Positions 1 to 11,325 of a stretch of DNA of 64,000 nt are shown here, piece by piece. Location: contig CM054117.1 in NCBI GenBank assembly GCA_028673005.1, positions 29,856,561 through 29,920,560 on the forward strand. Reading direction: 5' to 3'. The notes under the pieces are model-generated. The model did no database searches. It was not told where the DNA came from and saw only the letters and a list, made by a program, of their open reading frames with translations. The DNA comes from Tanypteryx hageni (Eukaryota > Arthropoda > Insecta > Odonata > Petaluridae). How positions within the stretch are numbered: the stretch's first letter is position 1; every line of letters begins with the position of its first letter. A program made the translations under genes and the position numbers.

Positions 1-160
1 TCGGGGACTTATAAATAAATATGACTATGATGGAAATCTGAAAGATGAGATGATTTTTTTTTTAAGGTTGACCATATGCATCAGAGGAAGAAGGTAAATT
101 GTTGAGGAAAGCATTGGAGGCGGCACAAAAAAGAGAGTTTGATTGTAGAAAGTCTGAGAG

Positions 161-338
161 CAGGGTCGTCCCTAGAGAAGGGCGAATCGGGTGACCGCCC
201 TGGACCCCGCGATTTGGGTGGTCCCGTGCCTCGTTATCATCGAAAGGAGCGTATAAATTTAATTTGGTGGTCAACGTTAAAGGGAGCCCGCATATGTTGG
301 TTTGCACTGGGACCCGCGCCTCCATAGGGACGGCACTT
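161..338. mobile_element. Short hAT-type miniature inverted-repeat element
   Basis: The left end begins CAGGGTCGTCCCTAG. The right end, read on the other strand, begins AAGTGCCGTCCCTATG, so the ends form an imperfect inverted repeat of about 12 bases (9 matching). The flanks are tctgagag at 153-160 and tctgggag at 339-346, an 8-bp target duplication with one mismatch, as expected of hAT transposons. At 178 bp it has no room for a transposase, so it is non-autonomous. Assignment to hAT rests on the 8-bp duplication and the CAGGG end. Confidence 0.7.
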
Positions 339-3300
339 TCTGGGAGGCTGTAAGAGTGTAGGAAATACGGGTAGATGCAGCAGGATTCGGAAATTAAAAA
401 GAGAGAGAAATTCAGGATATTCAGTTTCAAAACTAAGAAGCGTTGCCAAAAGATATAGGCACAATTGCCGCAAATCCCTCTTTTACCTCGTCGCGCGCCT
501 CGTGCAGTCAACAACACTGGGGAAGAATAGATTAGTTTCAGATGAATTTATCCATTACGGGAATAGAAAGAAAAATACGAAATATATATATTTTATGTTA
601 CATTGTGTCCTTAAATCATTAAAATCATGGCGGCTCGGGTTAAACCACTCAGCGGCAACCCCCGCGGATCGTAGTTTGGGCAACACCGTAGCAACGAAAC
701 GAAAGGTCATATTGTGCACGAAGACCGCAAAGGATTTAAGGAAGAGGGGGAGAGAGAGAGAGAAGAAAGGATTTCTCTATGCGAGGCATTGCGGAGAGGA
801 AGAACACGGGCTATGGCAATATTATGTGAAGAAAATTAACGAGCCTGCACAGAGAGGAAAGATCAGAGGAGGAAGACATAGAAGATATTTTTTTGAACGA
901 AACGAAACAAGTATAGATAATGGAATATAGGAAATAAGGGCTACTAAAAATGTAAATATGACGAAGAGATGGAGGGAATGGAAGATGGAGTGAGGATAAG
1001 GGATCTGAAAAATCGATGCTGACGAAAATTGCGAGATTCCTTACACATTTCACTCGCCAGTTGTTAGGGTTTGGGAGGGAATGTTCCAGTTGCGATGAGG
1101 GTACGAAACCATCTCCCCCTTCCCACCCATCCCTCCACCTCTCTCCTCCATCCCTACCACCCAGGTCTCTCCACCTCTTCCCGCACACCCGCACACACGC
1201 ATAAAAGCGCCCAAAGGGAATTTCGGTACAAAATGACGGGAATAACTTTTGTCCAAGGCTTCATAGAATAAAAAATTAAAGGCCCGGGACGAAAAAGAAG
1301 AAAATCACGTCGCCCTCATTTTCGCATGGGAGCAGGAGGAGCTCGCAAGGGCAAAAAGGGCTTTTTTACGACGCTGTATCTTTCTAGGCCGCGTTCGTGT
1401 GTGTTTGTGTGTGTGTAGAATATTTCCGAGGCATCGAAGTGGTGTGAGAGGTAACATCTGGCGTGTGAGTGCTTGAATACTTTATCCCTTTGTGTTTGTG
1501 AGCGTGTGTAAGTGTGTGCTGGCGCGTGAGTTGATAACACGAGCAGAGAGAAGATTAAATTTAAGGTCTTGCGGCGCCCAACTCTTAGCCTCTCTGGGGA
1601 CGCGGGAAATAGGTTTAATGGTTGAAAACCCTTTTCCCCGGCCTCCTACCTGTTCCACGCACTTACAGTTTTCGGCGGGTTATCCGCGCGGTGAAGAATT
1701 CATAGCAAAAAAAACGACTCGTTCCTAAAGGTTTTGTGTTACCGGTGGGTTCAAAGGACGGGGGTTTTCCTTTTTTCTCTACGAGACTAGAGCCGTCATT
1801 CAACTGCCCGTTTCCCTGCTGGACCGTTCCTCTCCCGCAACTCGCTCTACTTTGTCCGATCGAGTTTTTCATCCCATTCTCCTACATATTTTCTTTTCCT
1901 GCTCTTTCTCTCTCTCCTTCCAAAAACAAAATAGGTTTCTCTAGGGCGAAGGTCAAAAAAAGGGACAAAGGGATATTTATCGACCTGAAATTCTCATCGG
2001 CAAACAGAAAGGAGCGTCAAATGAAGCGGCGAATGTTTTTTTAAATCTTTCCCCATGTTTTCTCTCTCTCTCTTTCTCTCCAGGGATCCATTTTCCTTCC
2101 ATTTCGCGCGCCCGCACGCGTCTCGAACGGTTTTTCGGTAATGCATCCCAGACTTTGCCTTTTGTTGCCGCGTGTGTGCGCGACACTTGACGTGGATATA
2201 TAAAAAGGCTCGACCGTTGAATGGCGCCGCGCGTCCAAATGGAAGACGCCGCTTTTGTCACGCTAACGTGCGAACCCGCCTCGTCTCGCGCACGCGACCA
2301 TCTCTCTCTCCCATTGGAGGCGAGCAAAATTATGAGCCTTAATGTCTCATTATTTCACTAGCTACGGCATTTGAAACGCGTAAAATGGTTTCATTGGTCC
2401 ATTAAAAAAAAGAAATGACATCGATCGTCCGAGTTGGAAACTGTCCGTCACCATCCACGTCCGAAAAATTTATCACCAGTGAGAGTGAAAGGAACGACGT
2501 CGTATTAACCTTTAACCAGCGGGGGGATAACGTTGTAACTCAGGTGCGGTTTCCCAGACCGCACCTCTATTTTATCATTACCATATCTACAATTGGATTT
2601 TTCATGTTTAATAATGTTATGAGTGTTAATAGGCAATTTAAACAAAAATATATGCTTTATTTCTTCGTTAATTGTAAACTAGAGGAAAGTAAAGTAGCGG
2701 AGTAATTTGACAAAATAACTTCGGTGGCATTTTATTGATCACACCTCAGTAACTAATGATGAAAACAGTTTCCGATATCCTTCGTTATATTAGAAACGGA
2801 GTTGATCGGCATATATAAATTCTCTAATAAATTCGTATTTGAATTGTTCAAAAAAATCTATTCGATTGACATTTTTACTATCGTAAAACTTGATTGACCT
2901 CAGACACCAATCGAATGCATCATGCGCGATTCTTTACCAAAGTTTATTTTGGCGCCCCTTGTAAAGATCCATTCAAACAAAAGCAGATATAAGCCCTGGG
3001 ATGTTGGCGACAGCATAGAGCCTCGCCCCTAAAGTTGCTAGAGATTTCGTGTTAACAGCAGCGTTCTGCAACACGATTATGAGGTCCGCTAAACATGTGC
3101 TAAATGGATTCACATATATTATCCCATATAACACCAATTATATGAAATATTAATAAGAAAATATTTTAATCTTTAAATAGGTTTCAGGTTGTATTACTCA
3201 TAATTAACTGTTATTATTTATATATTTATCCAGAAAAAGCGTAAGCAGTAGTATCAATGTACCTACTGAAAGAAAAAGGCATACCATAGTAGACATTATT

Positions 3301-3344
3301 ATAAAAACAAATAAAAAACGGGAAAATTTAAGACCTAGAGGTTT
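339..3344. other. Spacer without a supported gene
   Basis: Mixed AT-rich and GC-rich single-copy-looking DNA. There is a short CT-rich patch near 1105-1195, GT-rich stretches near 1395-1530, and a CT-rich patch near 1890-2095. The short open frames here have no recognisable domain, and most overlap other frames on both strands. A TATATAAAAAGG string at 2197-2208 looks like a TATA box, but nothing downstream supports a transcript. I see no gene. Confidence 0.5.
2542..2566. repeat. Perfect 9-bp hairpin
   Basis: aggtgcggt at 2542-2550 is followed by a 7-base loop and its exact complement accgcacct at 2558-2566. It may be a remnant of a transposon end, since the arm resembles the GCGGTT ends seen at 35726, but I cannot show this. 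Confidence 0.5.
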
Positions 3345-3417
3345 TATAATATTTACGTTATCTGGAATATAAATATATAATATATAATATTTACGTTATC
3401 TGGAATATAAATATATA
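3345..3417. repeat. Tandem duplication of a 35-base unit
   Basis: A 35-base sequence containing tttacgttatctggaatat occurs at 3345-3379 and again, apparently identical, at 3383-3417, with a 3-base AT spacer. The lack of divergence suggests a recent slippage event. Confidence 0.8.
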
Positions 3418-3812
3418 CGTACATAACAGAGGTGATCGAAAATTAAGAGAAACGAATTTTCATCACCAGAATCGGACCAGATAGTTGTTTATTGCAAGTC
3501 GTAACATATCACTACATTCCTCACGCGTTATCACCTTAGTCGGAGTCTGACATATTCTAGTCAGTTTCTATGCAACGCTCATAGAGTGAAGTGTTGTTTG
3601 GCATACTCATCATAAATTTAGGAATAGAACTACGATATAAAATATTGTTTTGTGAACGTTTGAAAAAACAGATACAAATAAGTTGAGATGATCAAAGTTG
3701 CATTATACAGGAAATTTTTCATTTAGCGGAAAAGTGTTAGAGTGGGATAAATGATTTTCGGAGAGATATGAATAAATCGATAATAAATTCTGCAACGGTC
3801 GACAGTCTACAT

Positions 3813-4153
3813 CAGGGGTCGGCAACCTACAGCCCGCGAGCCACGTGCGGCCCTCGAGAACCCTTTATGCGGCCCGCAAAGCTGTAATGAAAAAGTGATC
3901 AGGAAAATTTCTCATAGGCAATTTTATATTTTTTGAGTAAAATTATGTTCTCAAAACCTTTTCGGGTGAAGTTTTAACGCTAGTAAATTATGTAGGCATG
4001 ATTTAGTTCATATGAAATCACAGAATCTCTAGAAAACTTCTGATTTATTCATTCATCCGGCCCGCCGTGACTTTCTTGACTCCCAATACGGCCCTCCGAA
4101 GCATTCACAACTGCAAATGTGGCCCGCCATGCAGAAAAGATTGCCGACCCCTG
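3813..4153. mobile_element. hAT-type miniature element with perfect target duplication
   Basis: The left end reads CAGGGGTCGGCAACCT. The right end, read on the other strand, reads CAGGGGTCGGCAATCT, so the first 13 bases match exactly. The element is bounded by gtctacat at 3805-3812 and again at 4154-4161, a perfect 8-bp duplication diagnostic of the hAT superfamily. Just inside each end are GC-rich blocks built on GGCCCGC. At 341 bp it has no coding capacity and must have depended on a transposase from elsewhere. The copy at 46884-47176 is the same family in the opposite orientation. Confidence 0.9.
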
Positions 4154-4384
4154 GTCTACATAATGATCTGAATCAAAAGTCAAGCAATTCATGAATTGAT
4201 GAAAAGTATTCATCGTATCAGTTAAAGAATTATACTTGGTATATTTAGTATAAGTTATGGAGTGGTTCATTATAATGTCCAAGACTATTGGAGCAATAGG
4301 AAGATGACATTCAAGTAAAACATGAATAAAAATGCTTTTATCCCATAACACGGCGCAATTTTTGTCCTGCTAAGAGTTCCTCGT

Positions 4385-5215
4385 ATGTGATTCCCTCGAA
4401 TACATACCAACCAACTTTAGTATTCTCTTGAAATATACAACAAACGAAGAAGACGAAATCTTACCTGACAAAACCAACCAATTACATGGCCTCTGAAAAG
4501 TACACAACAAATACCTCTGATTTTATACCACCCATATTGCACTAGTTTGACCTTACAACGTTTGCTATCAAAAATACATACAACACCATGATCTTATTCC
4601 ACTCAAATTACATCGGTCGCCCCTTCATCGTATACTACAAAACATACACAAAAGGCTCCTTATTTAAGGTCAAACATATTACACAGTTTGCGCCTAATTG
4701 TATGCCACCAAGAGAACAACAAATTCCCCTGAACTTTATGCAACCCAACTTACACAAGGTTGCTCCTGAAACGCAGGCTACCGAGCAAACACCAAATGTC
4801 GATAGATTACATCCCATCTAACACACATTATTTTGCCCCTGAACTATATCCCAACAAATCAGCACGAAATGCCCCTAGATTTTATGCAACCCAACAAACA
4901 CTATGTTTTCCCTTGAAACTTAAGCCAACAAACACGCAACAAATGCCCTTTAATTGTATGCTACCCAACATACACTAGCCTTGACCTTAAACAACCTTGA
5001 CCAAACAAACACCAAATGCCTCTGGATTTGATGCCTCCCAACATACCTCCGAAACGCATGCCACCAAACATACAGCAAACATACTGATCTTATGCAGCCC
5101 CTATAACATATTCCGCCAAACTTATACAATTGTCCTCTGATTTTAGACCACCCAACTTAAGCGACTTTGCCTCTGATTCGTACCACCATGCACACCATCT
5201 GTCCTTATAAATATA
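4385..5215. repeat. Decayed tandem array, unit about 35 bp
   Basis: A loose motif, roughly aaatgcctctgattttatgc followed by caacccaacatacac, recurs about every 33-37 bases. Clear phases begin near 4545, 4582, 4618, 4653, 4688, 4721, 4757, 4793, 4832, 4867, 4903, 4937, 4976, 5013, 5045 and 5078. Units differ at many positions but keep the order CCTCTGA, then TTTATGC or a variant, then CCAACA or a variant. That makes about 24 units. It looks like an old minisatellite or the edge of a degenerate satellite. The short open frames inside are products of the repeat. Outer edges are approximate. Confidence 0.7.
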
Positions 5216-5879
5216 CTAATCAGCATATTGGAATGCCCGTTCAGCATATGCACCCATATAACAACAGTAAGTAAGACTTTTTCGAGGTTGAATGTTTTTG
5301 GACAAAGTTGTTACTTGCTACGAGTTATGGTCTTGCCACTATAATCCGTCGCTAAAGTCTCAAAAGTTCCAGTGAAAACGTCAAGAGAGTCCCGATCTCA
5401 TAGGGAAAAGGTTTGCCAATGTGCCAAAAAAATCTTGTTTTCGTTAACAAATCTGGTTATTTTCGACCACTGCGTTCCAAGATATTGAGATGACGAGTAC
5501 TATTCCAATGTGATGCGAGAATTGCTATTAGCATAAATCAAATAGACGTCCCCATCTCGTTGAACACGGTTAAATCTTGCGCCAGAATAATACCGGTGAG
5601 TTTCTCTCGGATTTGACAACAAATCTCCAAAGAATTGGAACTCGACAACACGACTCATTCATTATATTTACCATAACTGGTATCCTTTTTTACCTTAACA
5701 CAATTTAACCAAAAAATTAAGAATTATGCGTTTTTGAGTCCGATAATGAGCTAAACAATGCTGTTACAGGTATTTTCATTAAGAAATCGGACAATGGTTT
5801 TTAACATCTTGATAAATGGAAATTAAAATGGGATAAGTGCGTTAGGGTGGAAGGAGAGTAATTGAATGGCAGTATATAA
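5216..5879. other. Spacer, nothing recognised
   Basis: Ordinary AT-rich sequence between the tandem array and the decayed RTE copy. No open frame of interest, RNA or repeat end could be identified. Confidence 0.4.
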
Positions 5880-7150
5880 ATTTATAACAGCATTGACATT
5901 GGCAAGTCACGGTCAGGAAAAATATTTCTTTCACCTGTATCTTGAAATCATAAGTGGCTCAGTTGCCAAGTTAGAAGCTAAAACCCTTTCCTCCGTCTTT
6001 TTCTTTCTTTATTCAAGTTTTGCTTTTAGGACATCTTTAATCATCTCTCCCCAGTTAATGTCCTATCTAGTTTTCCTTCTTTCTTTTTGTCTATATAATT
6101 GTTCACTTTTCTCCTATACTACTTAGTATTTCTTAGTGTTCCATCCTATCTGTTCATTTTATCGTCAGCATTATTCTGTATTTCATTGGTTTCAAATATT
6201 TTATATTTTTTCAGTTTCTATTTCTGCTCCATAAAAAGCGATACAACATACATGGAATTTTAATATTTCTCGCGTACATCCTCCTTTATTTTTCGTTTCT
6301 GTATGAGTTTTCTTCTTATGAAAAAGACTTTTTATTCGCTTTTCTAGCCCATATTTCATCGGTACATTTTGCTTCTTTTGTAGTAGCGCATCCAAGGTAC
6401 TTACATTCTGAAACCTGTTCTAATGGCTTTCCTCCAATACTTATGTTCAAGTTTTCTTCTTTAACCGATATTAGCCTGACCTTGGCTATATCTGTATTTA
6501 TTCCTATTACGTGTTTTTATCTGTTATTAACAGTCTATTTAACCTTTTCATTTCTTGATTGACCATCAGCTTACTTTACTTTTTTATAATCCTTCCTCCA
6601 ATATTGAAATCTCATGTGCCTTCTAGCGATTCCTGCATTTACCGTTATCGGTAGATATTGAACAGGAAGGATAATAGGCAACAAACGTGTTTTACTACTC
6701 TATCGATATTTACCCCGCTATTATCAGGTTTCTCCAATTTTTCCTTCATAACGTAATTCACGTACAGATACCTGATCAGTTTCGTGTCTTTTCAAACTAC
6801 ACCTTTATCATCCTCAACAGTATTATTCTATTTACTCTATCAATTGTCACATGCCAATCGACGAAAAATGCATAGCAATCTTGTTTGTACGTTATTGCCA
6901 TTTCTTATATGATTTTTATTATTCCGATAGCATCTCTGGTTAATCGTCCTTTCTGAAAGAGAATCGATCTTCTTCTAGCACTTATTCAGCTTTTTCCTTT
7001 ATTTAGCCTTTTTGTGAGAATTCTTGTGATGATCTTCGACATGTGCACCTGTAGTCCTTACAAAATATTGCCTTTGGCATCTTCTTTAAAGGGATTATTC
7101 TTACTTCTAGGAAATCCTAAGGCCACTTTAATATAGATTTGTCACATTTG
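5880..7150 (-). pseudogene. Decayed RTE-type reverse transcriptase copy
   Basis: The complement of this stretch aligns along its length with the intact RTE frame at 15393-17015. Matching landmarks: the complement of 7080-7130 corresponds to 15700-15765 (a WPQDFLEV-like stretch); 6880-6990 corresponds to 15845-15990, the conserved FGFRKG and FVDW region; 6361-6475 corresponds to 16420-16540; 6200-6290 corresponds to 16570-16650, including an ALYGAE-like motif; 5940-6190 corresponds to the C-terminal part. Frameshifts and stops break it throughout; the longest surviving piece is about 64 codons (6201-6395). It lacks the endonuclease and the beginning of the RT domain. It is an old, dead, 5'-truncated LINE insertion. 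Ends are approximate. Confidence 0.85.
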
Positions 7151-9835
7151 GCGAGTGGCGAAGGGGTTGAACAATGCTGGTTAACAGAGTCAGGAGCTTA
7201 TAATATTAAAGAGGAAAGAACTATATACATTGATTGTAAAAATTCCCATCACAAAGAAGAATTATATCCTAAATGATGGAAACGCTCAACGCAAACGAAA
7301 ATGAGCAACGATCAGTCTCGACTGATGGTTATCATTGAAAATAATAATAATTATTTATTCGATTGAAAACGACCTCAGAAACCCACCCACTATATTGTAA
7401 CATAGATGCAAATAAATTATTAAGGATTTGACAATCTGTCTTCCTCCATAAAATATAACCACACGTTTTCAGGACAGTGGGCCTCGATTGGAACCTAGCA
7501 CATCCTAAATCCGCTTCCGCATTAAGGCGCTCTTTCGAAAAACTTTTACGAAAATATTTTTAAAGTACGTGTTCTTTTACTTATGGAAAATAAGGAAAAA
7601 TTTTAAAGAGACGTCATCCACGGGTAAGCGCGGTATTCAGAGATTGCCAGTCGACGTTCACTTATCTTCAAATAATCAATGGATAGACCGTCTAGAGGGC
7701 TACCCTGATATTTGGTGCTCCGACCAGTGGACCTTGCTTATCGGTGCCTAAGGTCGCCCGCGTTCTTTACATAATTCGTTCCTCGCTTTCCGAAATCAGA
7801 GAATAATTCGTTACGGAATCGATTGTCTGCCTTCCTATTCTCGTCTGATATTTTCCCAATAGAACCGAGGGCAGAGTTTTCAAATAAATAAATCGTTTGA
7901 CCAATAAAGAACACTTTTTTTCGTTGAAGATTTATATTAATTTATCTGGTTTTATATTTACTCGTTCGAGACAATCCTTTTAGTGCATTGGTTATTGTAT
8001 TGTTATTGAATGTTTCGACATTTCACAGTCTTTATTTTCTGTTGAATTAATAGATTAAAATAGGATTTTTTGGAACACCGAGAAAACGGCAGAATTTAAT
8101 TGGTTCCTCTTAATTAATGTTCCGCAGAAGAGCAGAAATGTTTGAAAGGAATACAATTAAAATTATGTAGATTCAGCCAAGTTGATAATAAGTTTTCTGT
8201 ATGCTTGTCAGAATTTGAGCTAATCCCATTGGAGTGATGGTGTTCCACGTAACGTTTTTCATCTTCCATCGCAAACATCTATCTTACCAACTGAAGCAAC
8301 TTAAACATCAAGATAGACGGAATAAGTAGAACGGCCGGTCTGTTAAAACAGAGAATAAAAAATTGTCTTCAAAAAGGCAGATTAATTACCCGGATAGAAG
8401 CATTCACACACAGACAAACGCCCATCACCGTCGTTGCATAACACAAAAAATGCCAATAAGTTAACTGCAATCGAACCCAAAGATATCTGGCTGGCATCCA
8501 AATCGAGAAGTATGGCTGGAGTTGCTGACTGCGATTTCACGAAGAAGTCAAGAGGCGAAGGGACACCTCTTCTCTTTATCGCCAGATCGGTATTCATTCG
8601 CGATAACTAGGCCATATCTTCAGAGCAATACAATTGCGCAGATTCGATCATCGAATCTCTGCTATGCATTTCACGAGCATTCTACGGAGTTTTGGATAAA
8701 ATAAAGGAAGATATGCGAGTAAAGTTCCTCTAAGAACCGATTGGATTCCTCCAGATAATTATATTTTTCTCGCATTGATTTTTTCCATTATTTCGATTCA
8801 TTATATTTAAAATTAATTTCGAGGAACTTTTTAAAGGATATAAAATGGATTTTTGATGTATATGGAAAACTTATACGCGTGAAATTCTCGAGGGAACCGC
8901 GTAAAAATTATTTTTTAAATTATTTCCCGGACACGAGTGTTTTCCGTCGAAAAAAAGAGAAAATAATTAAGTTGCCGCATAGCAATCTTAAAACTTCCAT
9001 TAAAGACTAGCATTCAACCGAGCAAAATAAGCACTTTAAAAAATTGTAACTTTTCAAAAATTGAATTGTTCTCCATCATGGGTATGGTATTATTCGATTA
9101 TTATCGAACCATCGATTCATGTCCTCGGAATGCTTTTTAGAAGATTGGGAATTTTTACGTGCTTTGGATGAAACTATAAAGTTGAGATTAATGGATTGGG
9201 CCCTTTCTATGGTTATCTGCAAAAATCTTTGGATGCGCAAAACCCAGCCGTAATTCATATGCGGAGGCGGATTTGATGTCATTGGAGAACATAATGGCGT
9301 CGATGTGTGAGATGCATCGTAATGTGGGGTTCATTTTCCCCATTGCAGATGGACGCGTGATATTAATGTTCGCTAGTTCGTCAAATGAACTACAATTGGC
9401 CATATAATTATGGAACTTAAAATGGACTCCGAAATTACGAAGTCTAACAATAAAGTTACGAGAGTGTTTTTTGTGCAACACGTGGCAACACTGGCACGAT
9501 GTTACCTACGTGACTCATCAGTTATCACGGTTTGGTTTTCTCTGTATTGAAGTACATAATTTGCTTCGGAAAATGATTATTTTCTTCCCGAGATTGAGGA
9601 AGCCATTTTCAGTACGTTGAAGACATTCAGATCAATGCGATGACGGTGCTGAAAAGGCTCGCAGAAAATGATTCCCATACTTATTTCCAGTCATGACAGA
9701 GACGCTAGGATGCGTGCACAGAGGAAACTACGTCGAAGGCATTCGCAGCCACTGACTGTTAGTTTATATCCAGTAAAGTGGGAGCACTGTTTGGGCGATG
9801 TAATCTATTTATATCATACTCCTATTATTGCATTT
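7151..9835. other. Spacer without a supported gene
   Basis: AT-rich DNA with an ATA/AAT-rich patch near 7331-7360. Minus-strand open frames of 97 codons (9188-9481) and 68 codons (9076-9282) overlap in different frames and show no domain I recognise. I would not annotate them. Confidence 0.4.
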
Positions 9836-9839
9836 GCCA

Positions 9840-9935
9840 ATAAGTCCTAAATACCAAATTTCACGAAAATCCGTTCGGTAGAAGCCGGAAACGAACGTGC
9901 GTATGGACAGACGGACAGAACGAAGTTAATAGACG
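9840..9935 (+). repeat. Fragment resembling a LINE-type 3' tail
   Basis: The run aaatttcacgaaaatccgtt, followed by a GGACAGACGGACAG motif at about 9914-9927, resembles the 3' portions of widespread insect retroelements, which often end near a GGACAGAC repeat. A similar arrangement is at about 60910-60990. The element's body cannot be delimited. Confidence 0.4.
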
Positions 9936-10983
9936 CTCATGTTCGAAACGAAACACGCCTAAAAATTATCACACCTCCAATCTCGCCACTTCTCTGCCCG
10001 GCCTCGTGTTTAGCGCAACACGAAGTAAACAACCGAAGTTCACGCTGTTCTGCGCAACACACCCCGATTGCAACGGAATTTTATTTATTCGACGGCTTAT
10101 TTCCCGTCGCGTTAACGAATTCGGATAACTCCGCGCAACGTAAGTTAACTTGACCCTGGAGAGGCGAGGTTGTCACGGCGACGGGAATTTAAGGAAATTC
10201 ACTATAAAAAGGCAAAAATGTCGAAATAAGACCTGATGAAAAATTAAAGAATAACAGAAAAATTAAGAAAAATGAAATGTTAGTACGCACTAAAAGACAA
10301 AAAATAAAAACGGAGATCGAAAAATAACACTAGCTAATGATAAGTTGTAAATTTGTGGCCAACACCTCTGAAAGTATAAAAGTAATCTTCTAAAAGTTGC
10401 ATTGCGTATTAAAGACTAACTTAGGCCATATGACTTTCTCCACAACATACGAACTAAAACATACAAGAGATGACTTTTCAAATTTCACAAGACTATTTGT
10501 AACTAATTTAGAATTGGTGAATAATTAGTATGATTCTCCGATACCCATATTTATTTTTTGCCTTTCAGTGCGTTCTCAAAGTTAATTTTATAGAATATTT
10601 TATATGTATTATCTTGTCCTTTTTAGCAATACATAATTCTTTCTGTCTGATGAATATTAAAAGGCAATGTTTTCAATCCATATAATTAAATTTTATGGAA
10701 GAAACTTATATCAAATGACATTTTAAACATTAACGTCAAATTCAAGAAACTTCTTTGAATAAAAAATTCACTTAGTGCCAGGAACATCTTTTCTGATGAC
10801 AGAAAATATAAAGAAATACTAAATGGCATTTTAATTTAAAATCATGAAGGGGGCGCTGCGATCAAATTTCCAGCTGAAATATTTCTTTTCCAAGAACAAC
10901 TTAGCTAAAGACAACTTCTAGCATCGAAGTGTCTATGATTAGTAACCACGTATTTTTGGGGGTTGAATACACAACCATATAAC
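9936..10983. other. Spacer, nothing recognised
   Basis: Moderately GC-rich to about 10200, then AT-rich. No repeat ends, RNA genes or convincing exons were found. Confidence 0.4.
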
Positions 10984-10985
10984 TA

Positions 10986-11323
10986 CAGTAAGACCGCGAT
11001 TTATCGCCACCGTTTGCCCATTACTGACATTGGTGATAAATCGGCGGTGGCGGTAAATCGAGGTATATACTCGCTCTATTTAAACACAAGATGGAAATTA
11101 ATCAGCATATAATTCTCTTATGAATTACGGAGGAAGTCATCTTTCTTCCTAAACCTTTGAAACTGACCAGCTATTCATTGTACTACCTCTTAGATACCAT
11201 TGCGCGTAGACAACAGGAAATCAGCAGGTCGTAAAAAAAGATGGAAGTTCTCTTCACAACGATTCATGGACGGTAATCGGGGTGGCACTCTATATAGAGG
11301 AGCACTAAATCGGGGTCTGAGTG
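10986..11323. mobile_element. pogo/mariner-like miniature element with TA target site
   Basis: The left end is CAGTAAGACCGCGATTTA; the right end on the other strand is CACTCAGACCCCGATTTA, so 15 of 18 bases match. A TA dinucleotide abuts each end (10984-10985 and 11324-11325), the target duplication of the Tc1/mariner/pogo group. The CAGT..GACC..CGATTTA pattern is typical of pogo-like ends. The left third also holds an inner inverted pair: cgatttatcgccacc near 10998-11012 and ggtggcggtaaatcg near 11046-11060. The 338-bp element encodes nothing. Confidence 0.7.
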
Positions 11324-11325
11324 TA

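Noticed and set aside
2197..2208. TATA-box-like TATATAAAAAGG
   Set aside because: No initiator, downstream exon or open frame supports a promoter, and such words are common in AT-rich DNA.
6201..6395. 64-codon minus-strand frame as an independent gene
   Set aside because: Its sequence corresponds to the RTE C-terminal region (KYGLEKRIKS.., IAFYGAE) and belongs to the decayed retrotransposon copy.
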